Of a stretch of 64,000 nucleotides of DNA, positions 26,971-38,400 are shown in pieces. The first letter of the stretch is position 1. The number at the start of each line of letters is the position of its first letter. The stretch lies in assembly GCF_003315135.1 (NCBI RefSeq), contig NZ_QNRK01000039.1, positions 1 to 64,000 on the forward strand. Reading direction: 5' to 3'. The position numbers and the translations under genes were made by a program. This DNA is from Roseiarcus fermentans (GTDB lineage: Bacteria > Pseudomonadota > Alphaproteobacteria > Rhizobiales > Beijerinckiaceae). The notes under the pieces were generated by a model. The model was not told where the DNA came from and did no database searches. It saw only the letters and a list, made by a program, of their open reading frames with translations.

Positions 26971-29169
26971 CTAGGGCGCGATGTCCCGCTTGGGGAACGT
27001 CAGCACGTTCTGGTTCGGGGCGTCCCTGGCGAAGGCCTCCGCGATGGCGCGCGCCAGGTCCTCCTGATGGAACGGTTTGGCAAGGCTCACCTGATCCCCC
27101 ATGTCCGGGAGCCGCTCGGAGGGTTCGCTCGCCAGAATCGTCCTCAGGGTCGGCCGCATGCCCATGACCATCTCGACGAGCGCGGCCCCGGTCATTCCCG
27201 GCATCGCCTGATCCGTGATGAGCAGATCGACGGAGGCCTCACGCGCCAGGATTTCGAGCGCTTGCCGGCCTGATCCGGCCCGCTGGACCTTGTGCCCGAG
27301 GTCCTCGATCATCGCCGACAGGTTCACGAGAACGAGCGCGTCGTCGTCGACCGCAAGCACGGTCAGGGGTCCCGATCTTCCGCCGACACCGCGTGAGCTC
27401 TCCGGCGCGCTGGCGGCCTTGCCCTGCCTCTGTTCGATCGGGAACCAGAGCTCCACGGTCGTGCCCTTGCCCTGGACGCTGGCGAGAGCGAGCGCGCCGC
27501 CCGATCTGGTCACGATGCTGTGGACCATGGGCAGGCCGAGGCCGGAGCCCTTGCTCGTCCCCCTGGTGGTGAAGAACGGTTCGACGGCCCGCGCCAGGGT
27601 CGTCTGGTCCATCCCCTCGCCGGGGTCGATCACGCTCAGGCAGGCATAGTCGCCCGCCGCGAGGTTGGTGCGGTGGCCCGGCGGGACGTGTTCCTCCCGG
27701 ATCGCGATCGTCACTGCGCCGCCGCGGGGCATCGCCTCGCGCGCGTTCAACACGAGATTGATCAGGGCGAGTTCGATCTGTCGGGGATCGCTGAGGATCG
27801 TGTTCAGGGTGGGCGCCATCTCGGTATCGATGGTCATCGAGGGTCCGAGGCAAGACTGAAGCAGATCGATCATTTCGCCGACGAGCGACGGCAGATCGAT
27901 CGACTCCGATCTGAGCTCGTGGCGTTGCGAAAGGGAAAGCATTCGCTTGGTCAGCGCCGCCGCTCTCACAGTCCCGAGAACGGCGTTGTCGATCAGGCCG
28001 CTGCTGGGATGATCCTTTGGCAGGCGCTTGCGGACGAGTTCCAGGCTGGCGCGTACGACGGAAAGCTGATTGTTGAAATCGGTGGCGATGCCCCCGGTCA
28101 CCTGGCCGATGGCCTCCATCTTCTGCGACTGGAACAGCGCCGCCTGGGCCAGCTCGACCGCGCGCTGGGCTTCGACTTCCGCGGTGATGTCGCGGGTGAT
28201 CTTGGCGAAGCCGCGCAGCGCGCCGTCAGGGGCGCGGATCGGATCGACGGCCACGCTGGCCCAAAACCGCCTGCCATCCTTCCGGATGCGCCATCCTTCG
28301 CTCGCGAACCGTCCCTCGGCGGTCGCGGTGTCGAGCGCCCTTCGCGGCTCGCCGCGGGCGATATCCTCCGCCGTGTAGAACACGGAGAAGGGCTTGCCGA
28401 TGATTTCCGACGCCGCGTACCCTTTGAAACGCTCGGCGCCGGGGTTCCAGCTCAACACGATGCCGTTGGGATCCAGCATGTAGATTGCATAGTCCGTGAC
28501 CGCCTCCAGCAACAGGCGAGCCTGTTCGTCTTGCGTCATCGAGGGTCCGGGTGTGTCGATACTGGTCATGGCGTCCATTGCTTTCATCGGGTCGGTTCGA
28601 TCGGACTGGTGATAGAGAAAGGTGTGAGCGGCTGCGGCTGCGAGCGATGCATCGAAGCGGGCAAACCCGCTCGCCCGGCTGCCGAGGGCTGGATCGGTCC
28701 ATGCGGCGGCCCTGTACGAAGCGCCGTCGGGAACCGAGCGCTCCGCCCGATGATCGAGGTCGGGATCGAGCCGGCCGGGCCCGGGCGCATCGCCTGTCGC
28801 GGCCGGCTCCGACGCCTCCGTTCCGATGGGCTTCGAGCCGCCGGGCGCGCTCCTGATCGCGGCGACGAGCTCCTGAAAGTTGACGTCGTCATTCGCCGGC
28901 GGCGCGGCGGAAGCCAGCGCCGGCTCCGGCGACGCTTGCGCCGTTTGGTCCTGCGGCGTCACGGCGATGGACGCTTGCCGCTGGCCCGTTCTGCGCGCGA
29001 TGGCGTCCTTGACCGCACGCCAGGAACGGGCCGCCGAAAAATCGTTCGCCCCGCGCTCCTTGCGGCGAGCGGCGTCATACCCCGCGTTTCCGAGCTCCCG
29101 GACCAGCGCCTCGGCCTCCGATTCGATCCACGCCGTCCTTTGGCGTCGCCGGCCTGAGGACCAAAACAT
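26971..29169 (-). CDS. PAS hybrid kinase-like protein lacking the phospho-histidine
   Basis: This 732-residue protein has an N-terminal region of about 250 residues with an Arg/Ala-rich start (WIESEAEALVRELGNAGYDA). A PAS domain follows (AVTDYAIYMLDPNGIVLSWN... then KITRDIT). The dimerisation domain reads MEAIGQVTGGIATDFNN, where the usual histidine of GGIAHDFNN is Thr 363 (codon ACC, complement of 28081-28083). The ATPase domain looks complete (LINLVLNAREAMP, DPGEGM, GSGLGLPMVHS). A receiver domain keeps Asp 653 (LLITDQAMPGMTG). It should bind ATP but cannot autophosphorylate in the normal way. GGGGAA precedes the chosen ATG. Confidence 0.88.
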   Translation of the reverse strand: MFWSSGRRRQRTAWIESEAEALVRELGNAGYDAARRKERGANDFSAARSWRAVKDAIARRTGQRQASIAVTPQDQTAQASPEPALASAAPPANDDVNFQELVAAIRSAPGGSKPIGTEASEPAATGDAPGPGRLDPDLDHRAERSVPDGASYRAAAWTDPALGSRASGFARFDASLAAAAAHTFLYHQSDRTDPMKAMDAMTSIDTPGPSMTQDEQARLLLEAVTDYAIYMLDPNGIVLSWNPGAERFKGYAASEIIGKPFSVFYTAEDIARGEPRRALDTATAEGRFASEGWRIRKDGRRFWASVAVDPIRAPDGALRGFAKITRDITAEVEAQRAVELAQAALFQSQKMEAIGQVTGGIATDFNNQLSVVRASLELVRKRLPKDHPSSGLIDNAVLGTVRAAALTKRMLSLSQRHELRSESIDLPSLVGEMIDLLQSCLGPSMTIDTEMAPTLNTILSDPRQIELALINLVLNAREAMPRGGAVTIAIREEHVPPGHRTNLAAGDYACLSVIDPGEGMDQTTLARAVEPFFTTRGTSKGSGLGLPMVHSIVTRSGGALALASVQGKGTTVELWFPIEQRQGKAASAPESSRGVGGRSGPLTVLAVDDDALVLVNLSAMIEDLGHKVQRAGSGRQALEILAREASVDLLITDQAMPGMTGAALVEMVMGMRPTLRTILASEPSERLPDMGDQVSLAKPFHQEDLARAIAEAFARDAPNQNVLTFPKRDIAP

Positions 29170-29736
29170 GCGAAATTCCCCTGAAGCACAAACGTGCTGT
29201 GATAAAGTTGTAATTTTCGCAATATTCGTAATACACCACGGATTACACGAGTCAACCAATATTAACGTTGATAATTGATTTTTATGCTGCTCACATGTAA
29301 GTTTATGAACGTAACATTATTTGTAGATTATGCTTAGATTGCATTTTAGTCTGATCACGCAGGCTGTTGACTTACCGACACCAAGTCATCAAAGCGCCTG
29401 TATTATAAAAGTCTGTGGCCGCTGAACCCTCCGGCGCGGACCAGGTTGCAGCTTGCGCAAGACTCGCGGCCGGGTTGCCCCGTCGGGTTTGCGGGGGCCT
29501 GCTTTCGACGACGGGGCGCCGGGAGGGTGGCGACGCGTCGGGTATCGCCGCGTCAGGCCGCCCGGGGCTGGCCGCTCCGCCTTCCGAGCCGGCGCCGACG
29601 GTTCGTCCTCGACCTCCGGGCGCGGCGCGGACCGTGCACGAACCTGACCGAACCGCGCGCCCTTGATCGTTGCGGGCAAAGGCGCGAGAAAGCCTGAGGG
29701 GCCGGCGCCCCAGAAATTTCCCGGCAAGGATGCAGC
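29170..29736. other. Gap with a strongly AT-rich 200-base segment
   Basis: Bases about 29190-29410 are far richer in A and T than the surroundings and carry the kinase promoter candidate. Bases 29411-29736 are GC-rich again with no convincing gene. The MoxR gene has the ribosome site AAGGATG just upstream of its ATG. Confidence 0.5.
29228..29255 (-). promoter_or_regulatory. Candidate promoter for the histidine-less kinase gene
   Basis: On the minus strand TTGACT (29255-29250) and TATTAC (29233-29228) are 16 bases apart, in AT-rich DNA about 60 bases before the kinase ATG. This resembles a housekeeping sigma factor site. Confidence 0.45.
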
Positions 29737-30579
<843 letters not shown>

Positions 30580-30680
30580 CAGCGCGGCGCGGCTCCTTCC
30601 ATGGCTTCGCCGCGCCGTGCTAGGAGGCCGCTCCCGTTCGTCCGTCTCCCCGAGGAGCGCGCCTTGTCCTTCGCCGTCCG

Positions 30681-31430
30681 ATGACCCTCACGCTCCTCGT
30701 TCTGTTCCTCGCCTCGATCTGGGCCGGAACGCAGAACGCGCTCGCGGGCGGCGGGTCGTTCATCACCCTGCCGTCGCTGATGCTGACCGGCATGGACGCG
30801 CGCGCCGCCAACATCACCTCGTGCGTGGCGCTGTTCCCGTCGCAGATCGTCATGGGCGTGACCGGGCGCGCCGACGCGCAGAGCCCGCCCGGCCTGAAGT
30901 TCACGACGCTGCTCGTCATCAGCCTGGTCGGCGGCGCGATCGGGGCCGTGGTGCTGCTCATGACCCCGCCCTCGGTGTTCGCCCGCCTCGTGCCCTGGCT
31001 GGTGCTGTTCGCGACCGTGCTGTTCGCCTGGGGCAGTTTCTTCCGCAAACCCCCGAAGCCGGGCGAGGCCAATCACCTCTCGCCTTGGGGCGAGGCGGTC
31101 ACGCAATTCTGCATCGCCGTCTACGGCGGCTATTTCGGCGGCGGCATCGGCCTGTTGATGATGGCGTCGCTGACCATGGCCGGCCTCGCCGTGCGCAACG
31201 CCGGGGCGACCAAGAACGTGCTCGCGGGGGTGATGAACGCTTCCGCTGTGGCGATCTTCGTCTTCTCCCCCGACGTCCACTGGCTCCAGGCCGCGATCAC
31301 CGCGGTGGGCGCCTCGATCGGCGGCTGGGCCGGCGCGGTGATGCTCAGGACCGTGAACGAGAAGCTGCTCAAGCTCGGCGTGGTCGCGATCGGCCTGCTG
31401 CTGACGGTCGGGCTGTTCTGGAGGGCGTGA
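30681..31430 (+). CDS. TauE/SafE family sulfite/organosulfonate exporter-like protein
   Basis: The 249-residue inner-membrane protein shows about eight hydrophobic segments and the family's two-fold repeat: AGTQNALAGGGSFITLPSLML in the first half, and YGGYFGGGIGLLMMASL with NAGATKNVLAGVMN in the second. Members export sulfite, sulfoacetate or related anions; the substrate cannot be told from sequence. Confidence 0.87.
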   Translation: MTLTLLVLFLASIWAGTQNALAGGGSFITLPSLMLTGMDARAANITSCVALFPSQIVMGVTGRADAQSPPGLKFTTLLVISLVGGAIGAVVLLMTPPSVFARLVPWLVLFATVLFAWGSFFRKPPKPGEANHLSPWGEAVTQFCIAVYGGYFGGGIGLLMMASLTMAGLAVRNAGATKNVLAGVMNASAVAIFVFSPDVHWLQAAITAVGASIGGWAGAVMLRTVNEKLLKLGVVAIGLLLTVGLFWRA

Positions 31431-31873
31431 GCGGGCGCCGGTCGCGGCGCGGGGTGCGTCAAACCGCCGCTACGCAATATTCCCCGGTTGTCTCCCGTCG
31501 GCGGATCATGTCCAACTGTGAGGGCGATGCCGGCCGGTGATCAGCGGAGCGCCGAGGGCCCCTTTGCTTCGGGAGAAACTAGCTGGCGTCGCCCCCGACC
31601 GCTTCCTATTCCCTGACAGTTCCCTGACAGCGATTTCGAGAACTTTCGCCTCCGCTTTGCGAGCCCAGCGAGGCCCTTGCAGCCAAGGCGGGCGCCGAAG
31701 AACGCCGCGCCCTGGGTCGCCCTGTCGTCCTTCCGGCTCCTCGCGATGATGGCGCAGGCTGTCCTCGGGCGGCGGCGATCATCGAGTCGTGATCGCCTGC
31801 GACGACGTGGAGTCTTGAGATTGTCGCGTTCGCGGGCAAGGACAGGGGATCGCCGTCAATAAGGTCCGTCGTC
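31431..31873. other. 443-base intergenic gap
   Basis: No gene is supported. An 11-base unit TTCCCTGACAG is repeated in tandem at 31609-31630. Bases around 31695-31755 resemble degenerate dispersed-repeat sequence (CTGTCGTCCTTCCGGCTCC followed by TCGCGATGATGG). Confidence 0.45.
31609..31630. repeat. Tandem 11-bp repeat
   Basis: TTCCCTGACAG occurs twice, back to back, with no coding context. Confidence 0.8.
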
Positions 31874-32443
31874 ATGAAAAGCTACACCCCGGCGCAATTC
31901 ATCGCCGTCTACAATCCGGCCTTCCGCACACTCCACTGGCTGATGGCGCTGCTGATCTTGATCGGGCTCGGGCTCGGGGTCTGGGCGTCGCAATTGCCGA
32001 AGGGCGATCTGCGCAGCGAGATCCTGTTCGTTCACAAGTCGTTCGGCGTCGCCGTGCTGGCGCTGGTCGTGATCCGGATTTTGGCGCGGCTCGTGCTCGG
32101 CCTGCCGGCCTATCCGGCGCCGCTGGGTCGGCTCACCGAGATCGCCGCCGGCGGCGCGCATGCGGCGCTCTACGTGCTCATGATCGCCTTGCCGATCAGC
32201 GGCTGGGTCATGTCGGGCTTCGCTGGCCGCGAGGTGTCGTTCTTCGGCCTGTACACGCTGCCGCAGCTCGTCTCCGAGAACAAGGAGCTGGCGGGGCGGG
32301 CGGCGCTCGCCCACGAAGTCCTCGCCTGGGCGATCGGCGTCGTGATCGCCGTGCATCTGCTGGCGGTGGTGTGGCACGTCGTCGTCAAGCGCGACGCGGT
32401 GCTGACCCGGATGTGGCCGCGCTGGACCCCGGCCAGGACGTGA
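31874..32443 (+). CDS. Cytochrome b561-type membrane protein
   Basis: This 189-residue protein has four transmembrane helices with the haem-ligating histidines expected for the CybB-like family: FRTLHWLMALLILIG in helix 1, ILFVHKSFGVAVLAL in helix 2, and ALAHEVLAWAIGVVIAVHLLAVVWH near the end. It would move electrons between quinol and a periplasmic or haem acceptor. It stands alone on the strand; the next gene is convergent. Confidence 0.87.
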   Translation: MKSYTPAQFIAVYNPAFRTLHWLMALLILIGLGLGVWASQLPKGDLRSEILFVHKSFGVAVLALVVIRILARLVLGLPAYPAPLGRLTEIAAGGAHAALYVLMIALPISGWVMSGFAGREVSFFGLYTLPQLVSENKELAGRAALAHEVLAWAIGVVIAVHLLAVVWHVVVKRDAVLTRMWPRWTPART

Positions 32444-32677
32444 GCCGATCGCCCTCTCCGGCTCAGCCGGGGAAGGCGGTGGCGCTCGGCAGACTGCCCT
32501 CCCGGATCGGGAGGGACGGGCCAGATGGCTCCAGCCCCCGGCTGCACACGCGCTTCTCCGCCCGCTGACGAAGCCGCTGCCCGATCTGCGTAACCGCGGC
32601 GAACAGGGCGCGATCCGCTTTCAGGACGCGTGTCGAGCGCGCCGGCGGGGTCAGCGACCCCGCGGTGCGCCGGGCCA

Positions 32678-34111
32678 TTACCCGATCAGCGCCCGCACGG
32701 TCTCCACGAGGCGGGCGACATCCACCCGGTAGGCGAAGGTCGAGTCCTTCACATGCCGCGGCGCGGTCAGGAGCGCCTCTTCCGTCTGCGGCTGGAACAG
32801 CACCACGTGCTCGAGCTCGAGCATCGCCGCCAGATGCGCCGACCACGGGTCGTGCTGGCCCTCGGCGATGATCTCGACCACCCGGGTTCCGGGGCGGCAG
32901 AACATCACGTTCGCCATCGCCGCCCCGAACTCGGTGACGACGATCTCCGCCCCGGCGAAGGTCAGCGCCTGCTCGTCGAAGCTCAGCTTTTCCGGCTGGA
33001 TCGCGGCGAAGCCGAGCGGCGTCAGCGCCTCGATCACCTCGGCCCGGTTCAGGAGATTGCGGCTGTTGGCGAGGCTGCGGCAAATGAGCACGCGCCTGGG
33101 CGTCTCCAGCCCCGGAACGGCCTTGCGCACGTTCGCCAGGATCGCGCCAAAGGCCTCGCGGTGCTGCGGGTGGACGTTCTGGCTGCTGACGCCGCTCATG
33201 CGGTTGCTGACGATCGCGTGCTCGACGACGACCGGGCGGGGCCGGATTTCCTCGATCAGGCCGACGGGGACGTCGAGGCGGGCGATCAGCGCCCGCTGCC
33301 ACGGTTTCAGGGTCCATGTCAGCATCGGGGCGCCGATCCGCGCGCCGAGGTGAATCAGCGGGACCATGTCGAGCAGGTAATGGCCGTAGTTCGGCTGCTC
33401 GGAATTGGCGATCAGCAGGCGTTCGCCCACGATCCTCGGGGCGCCCGCGAGCCGCTCCGGGAAGAACAGCGGCCGCGCCGTCCCGTCCGGGCCGGGAAGG
33501 TCGACGATCTCCTTGACCGAAGTCAGAAAGCCCGGCTGGAACGGCCCGAGGAACGAGTGACGCCAGACGAGGCCGTCCTTCGAGATCAGGAGCCCGAGCT
33601 TGGGGAACCAGAACGGTTCGACCAGATGCTCGAGCGTCATCGCCGGCGCGTCGACCGTGTGCGGGACGTAGTGCATCGCCTCGGAGGTGGTCGAATTGAC
33701 GCTGAGCGGGTGAAGCTTGGTCGGATAGCGGCAGGACTCGACCACCGTGCACTGCGCCAGCGGCGGCGGCAGCCGCGCCTCGAACGGAACGAGCGCAAGC
33801 GCCGTCGTCTCGTCGACCGACACCGGCAGGCCTCCGGTCGCGCCCGCGGCCCGCGCCCGACGCAGCTTGGCGCCCAGCGTCTTCAGCGGCAGCCGCACGG
33901 CCTTGCGCCAGAGCCCGTGCAGCGACCGGCTGAGACGCACGCCCGTCGCGTTCTCGAGCTTGCCCGATGTCGTTCTGAAACCCAAGGACGCCGCCCGTTT
34001 CGGCGGGCGAAAGCCGCCCGCGCATCGCGCCGGTCTATGCCCGAAGGCGGCTGCGGCCTCAAGGCGAACCGCGGCGGGCCTGCGAATACCGGTGGATGCC
34101 GTTGAGTTCAT
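32678..34111 (-). CDS. Glycosyltransferase family 61 (DUF563) protein
   Basis: The 477-residue protein has the DUF563/GT61 core: SEQPNYGHYLLDMVPLIHL, VVVEHAIVSN, RVLICRSLANSRNLLN, and near the end FAGAEIVVTEFGAAMANVMF with a CRPGTRVVEI strand. GT61 enzymes transfer sugars such as xylose or arabinose in glycans; acceptor and donor here are unknown. A surface-polysaccharide role is inferred. About the first 60 residues look unconserved, so a later start is possible. It is divergent from the nuclease gene, 38 bases apart. Confidence 0.8.
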   Translation of the reverse strand: MNSTASTGIRRPAAVRLEAAAAFGHRPARCAGGFRPPKRAASLGFRTTSGKLENATGVRLSRSLHGLWRKAVRLPLKTLGAKLRRARAAGATGGLPVSVDETTALALVPFEARLPPPLAQCTVVESCRYPTKLHPLSVNSTTSEAMHYVPHTVDAPAMTLEHLVEPFWFPKLGLLISKDGLVWRHSFLGPFQPGFLTSVKEIVDLPGPDGTARPLFFPERLAGAPRIVGERLLIANSEQPNYGHYLLDMVPLIHLGARIGAPMLTWTLKPWQRALIARLDVPVGLIEEIRPRPVVVEHAIVSNRMSGVSSQNVHPQHREAFGAILANVRKAVPGLETPRRVLICRSLANSRNLLNRAEVIEALTPLGFAAIQPEKLSFDEQALTFAGAEIVVTEFGAAMANVMFCRPGTRVVEIIAEGQHDPWSAHLAAMLELEHVVLFQPQTEEALLTAPRHVKDSTFAYRVDVARLVETVRALIG

Positions 34112-34149
34112 GGTTTGTTCGATGGGGTCTGGTGGGATAGCATGCCGCC

Positions 34150-35415
34150 ATGCCGTTCCGATTCGTTCATGCCGCCGACATTCACCTCGACTCGCCGCTG
34201 CGCACGCTGGCGCTGCGCGAGGCGGCGCTGGCGGAGCTCGTCGGCGGCGCCACCCGGCGCGCCTTCGTTGCGATCGTCGACCTCTGCCTCGCCGAGAGGG
34301 TCGACGCGCTGCTGATCGCGGGCGACCTCTACGACGGCGATCAGACGTCGATGAAGACGGCGCGCTTCCTCGCCGATCAGTTGCGCCGGCTGCACGAGGC
34401 CGGGATTTCCTCCTACGTCATTCGCGGCAACCACGACGCCGAATCGCGCATCACCCGCGAGCTGGTCCTGCCGGATTCGGTGAAGGTGTTCGGCGGCCGA
34501 GCCGACGTCGTCCTCCATGCCGCCGGCGCGCTCGACGTCGCCATCCACGGGATCAGCTTCGCCCAGAAGCACGCTCCCGAAAGTCTTCTGACGAAGTTCC
34601 GCGAGCCGCGGCCGGGCGCGGTCAACATCGGCCTCCTGCACACGAGCCTCGGCGGCTCGGCCGCGCACGACCGCTACGCGCCCTGCGCGCCGGCCGACCT
34701 GCATGGCAGCGGCTTCGCCTATTGGGCGCTCGGCCACGTCCACCAGCGCTCGGTCGAGCAGGGCAGGGCGACGATCGTCATGCCGGGCAATCCGCAGGGG
34801 CGCGACATCAACGAGGCGGGGCCGAAATCGGCGACGCTGGTCACCATCGACGACGGCGGCGCGATCGCGGTCGAAGAGCGGCCGACCGCGATCGCCGAGT
34901 TCCGGCGCGTCGCCGTCGATCTCGCCGGCGCCGGCGACTGGCGCGCGGCGGTCGGGCGGATCGAGCGGGCGCTCGAGGCGGCGCGCGCGGCGACGTCGAG
35001 CGAGCACCTCGTCGCCCGCCTGATCCTGGAGGGCGCGACGCCGCTCGCCTGGCGGCTGCGCAGCGACGCCGATCTGATCGAGGAGGAGGCGCGCCGAATC
35101 GGCGCCGATCTCGGGGGCGCCTGGCTCGACACAATCGAGATTCGCTGCCGCGAGCCGCTCGCCGGGGCCGGCGGCGGCGCCGATCCGGTCGCCGAGCTGA
35201 GGCTCTTGATGGAAACCGAGGTCGCCGGGTCGAAGGCTTTTCGCGACGAGCTTCAGTCGATCGCGGAGGACCTGCGCGGGCATCTGCCGCCGGGTGCGCG
35301 CGAAGATCTGTTCGGCGCCGACGCCGAAGGCTTCGCCGAAGCGCTCGGCGTCATCGCGCGCGAGGGCGCCGACGACGTGCTGGCGTTTCTGCGCGCAGCC
35401 GACAGGGAGGCGTAG
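34150..35415 (+). CDS. YhaO-like DNA repair exonuclease (metallophosphoesterase)
   Basis: The 421-residue enzyme resembles YhaO/SbcD/Mre11 nucleases. The phosphoesterase motifs are HAADIHLDSPL (Asp 10, His 12), IAGDLYDGDQ, VIRGNHDAES, GLLHTSLGG and WALGHVHQRSV. A capping region and a helical C-terminus follow. It lies four bases ahead of the SMC-like gene, and the two should form a nuclease-ATPase complex that processes DNA ends, by analogy with SbcCD and Bacillus YhaNO. Confidence 0.88.
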   Translation: MPFRFVHAADIHLDSPLRTLALREAALAELVGGATRRAFVAIVDLCLAERVDALLIAGDLYDGDQTSMKTARFLADQLRRLHEAGISSYVIRGNHDAESRITRELVLPDSVKVFGGRADVVLHAAGALDVAIHGISFAQKHAPESLLTKFREPRPGAVNIGLLHTSLGGSAAHDRYAPCAPADLHGSGFAYWALGHVHQRSVEQGRATIVMPGNPQGRDINEAGPKSATLVTIDDGGAIAVEERPTAIAEFRRVAVDLAGAGDWRAAVGRIERALEAARAATSSEHLVARLILEGATPLAWRLRSDADLIEEEARRIGADLGGAWLDTIEIRCREPLAGAGGGADPVAELRLLMETEVAGSKAFRDELQSIAEDLRGHLPPGAREDLFGADAEGFAEALGVIAREGADDVLAFLRAADREA

Positions 35416-35418
35416 CGC

Positions 35419-38400
35419 ATGAGGATCGAGCGGCTCGATCTCGTCCGGTACGGCCGGTTCAGCGACTATCCCATCGATTTCGGCGCGCGGCCGGAGCGCG
35501 GGCCGGACTTCCACGTCATCTACGGGCTGAACGAAGCGGGAAAGTCGACTGTCGCCGCGGCGATTCTCGACCTGCTGTTCGGCATCGAGGATCGCTCGGC
35601 CTACGGCGCGGCCAAGGGCAAGGCGAGCGTGCCGAACTGGCACGCCTACAATTCCATGCGGATCGGCGCCCGGCTCGACCTGAACGGGACGGCCGTCGAG
35701 GTCGCGCGCCTGAAGCGCGACAGGGCGAGCCTGGTCGACAAGGACAACCTCGCCTTCGACGAGGCGGTCCTGCGGGCCGAACTCGGCGGGGTCGACCGCG
35801 AGGCGTTCCGGATGATGTTCTCGCTCGACGACGAGAGCCTGGAAAAGGGCGGCGAGGCGATCCTGGAGAGCAAGGGCGACCTCGGCCGGCTGTTGTTCTC
35901 GGCGAGCGCCGGCCTGTCGGAGATGAGCGGCCGGCTGGATCGGCTCCGCGACCAGGCGGAAAAATTCTACAAGCCGCGCGGCAAGATCACCGAGCTCGCG
36001 GAGAAGAAGCGGGCGCTCGATTCGCTCAGGGAGGAGCGCGACCGGCTCGACACCGCCGCCTCGGCCTACGCCGATCTTCTCGCGAGGCGGGACGAAGCGA
36101 AGGCGGCCCACGACGCGGCGGTGCGCACGCTCGGGGCGCGGCGGTCGCGCGCCGAGGCGATCCGCCGGCTGCTCGCGGCGCTGCCCCGGCTCGCCGCGCT
36201 CGCCGAGGCCGAGCGCCGGCTCGCGCCGCTCGCCGGCCTGCCGACGCCGCCGCCCGGATGGCCCGAGGCGCTCGGCCGCCTTCAGGCCGAGGCGATCCGC
36301 CTCGTCGCGCGCCGGGAGAGCGCGGACACGGCGGTGAAGGGGCTCGAGGCGGAGCTCGAACGAATCGGCGACGATCCGGAGGCGGTCGCGCTTCTTCCCC
36401 GGGTCGAGGGCTGGCGAAGCTTGCGCAGCCGCTGGGACACGGCGCGGGACATTCCCGTCCGCCGCAACGAGCTCACGGCGCGGCAGGCGGTCGTGGCCGA
36501 CATCCTGCGCCGTCTCGGACGCGAGGGCGAGGCGGCGCCGAAGGCCCTGCTGCTGCCGGCGCGCACGGTCGGGGCGCTGGAGGACCTGATCGCCGCGCGC
36601 TCGGGGGTCGAGTCGAAACGCGCGTCCGCGCGCGGGACGCTGGAGGCTGCGAAGGCCGCGCTCGCCGAAGCGGTCGAGGCCGCGCCGCCGGCCGAGGCCG
36701 GCTCGGCCCGGACCGAGATGCTCGAGCGCCGCCTCGCCGCGGCGCGCCGCGACGCGAGCGGCGCGCGCCTCGCCGCGGCGCGCGAGGAGCTGGAGTCGGC
36801 AGGGCGCAAAGTGGTCGCCGCGATGGCGGCGCTGAAGCCGTGGTCCGGCCACCCGGAGGCGCTCGCCGAGGCCGCCGTTCCCTCGGCGGCGGAAGCCGCG
36901 GGCTTGCGGACCCGCGAGGCGGAGATCCGCGCCCGCCGACGCGCCGCCGCCGACGCCTTCGCCCAGAAGTCGGCCGAAGTCCTGCGGCTCGAGGCCGAAG
37001 CCGCGGCGGCCGGCGCCGGCGATCTCGTCGGCGACGCCGCGGCCTCGGACCTGCGCGCCGCGCGCGACGACGCCTGGCGCCGCCACCGAGGCGCGCTCTC
37101 GGCCGACACCGCCGACGCCTTCGAGGGCGCGATGCGGCGCGACGACGCCGCCTCCGCCGCCCGGCTCGCCCATGCGCGCGAACTCGCGTCTCTACGCGAG
37201 CGGGCGGTGATCCTCGCCGGCGTTCGGGTCGACCGCGCCCGGGCGCAGGCCGACGTCGAGGCGGCGGAGAAAGATGAGACCGCGCTTGCGCACGAGATCG
37301 CCGGCCTGATGCCCGCAGCCGCGCCCGCCGGCCGCGACGCCCTCGGCTTTCTCGACGCCTGGCGGACCAAGCGGGACGAGGCGCTGGCGCTCGTCCTCCA
37401 CGCGCAGGCGGCGAAGGAGACGGTGCGCAGGGTCGCCGACGACGCCGAGCGGGCGCGTAAGGCGCTCGGCGAGGGCCTCGCGGCGGCGGGCGTCGCCCAC
37501 GACGCCGACGCGGGGATGGCGGCCCTGATCGACAGCGCGGAGGCCGCGGTCGCGGCGGCGGCCCGGGCCGAGGCGCTGCACGCCAAAGTCCGGGAGCGCC
37601 GGGCCGAGGTGTTGCGCGCCGAGAGCCGGCTCGCGACCGCCGAGGAGGACGACGCGCGCTGGCGCCGCGCCTGGCGGGACGCCTGCGCGGAGTCCTGGCT
37701 GGCCGAGGGGCCGGCGCCGCCGACGGTCGGCGCGATGCGCCAGACGTTGAAGGCGTTGGAGGAGCTCCGGGCGGGGCTGAAGGACTGCGCCGATCTCGAG
37801 CATCGCATCGCGGCGATGGCGCGCGACCGCGCGGCCTTCGCCGACGAGGTCGCGGCGGTGGGCGAGGCGCTGGGTTTCCCTCCCGACGAGGACGCCTCGC
37901 GGCTCGCCGACGCCGTCGTCGCGCGCGCCACGGCCGCGCAGGACGCGCGCCGGCGCCGGACGGAGCGCGCCGAAGCGCTCGTCGCCGCCCGGACAACGCT
38001 CGACGAAATCGGCGCGGCGCTCGCCGTCAACCGCAGGCTCGAACAGGAGATGACCAGTTTTTTCGGCGTCGCGACGCTGCCGGACGTCGCTGCGAAGCTC
38101 GACGATTGCAAGCGGCGCGAGGCGCTGCGTGAGGAGCTCGCCAACGAGAGCCGCGCCATCGTCGCCTCGGGGGTGGCGGGCTCGTTCGACGCCGCACGCG
38201 CCGCCCTCGAGGCCGCCGACCGCACGAGTCTGGAGCAGGAACTCGCCGATTGCGACGCGCGCGCGCCTCAGGAGGAGGCGGCGCACGCGGAGCGTTTCGC
38301 CGCGCTGACCGAGGCGGAGCGGGCGCTCGCGGCCGTCGGCGGCGACGACGCCGTCGCCCGGATCGAGGAGAAGCGGCGCACCATCCTCGAGGAGATCAAG

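Noticed and set aside
29367-29406. TTGACT followed by TATTAT on the plus strand as a promoter
   Set aside because: The spacing is 28 bases, too long for a sigma-70 type site.
34108-37173. Minus-strand open frame opposite the YhaO/YhaN operon
   Set aside because: Composition-driven shadow without motifs.
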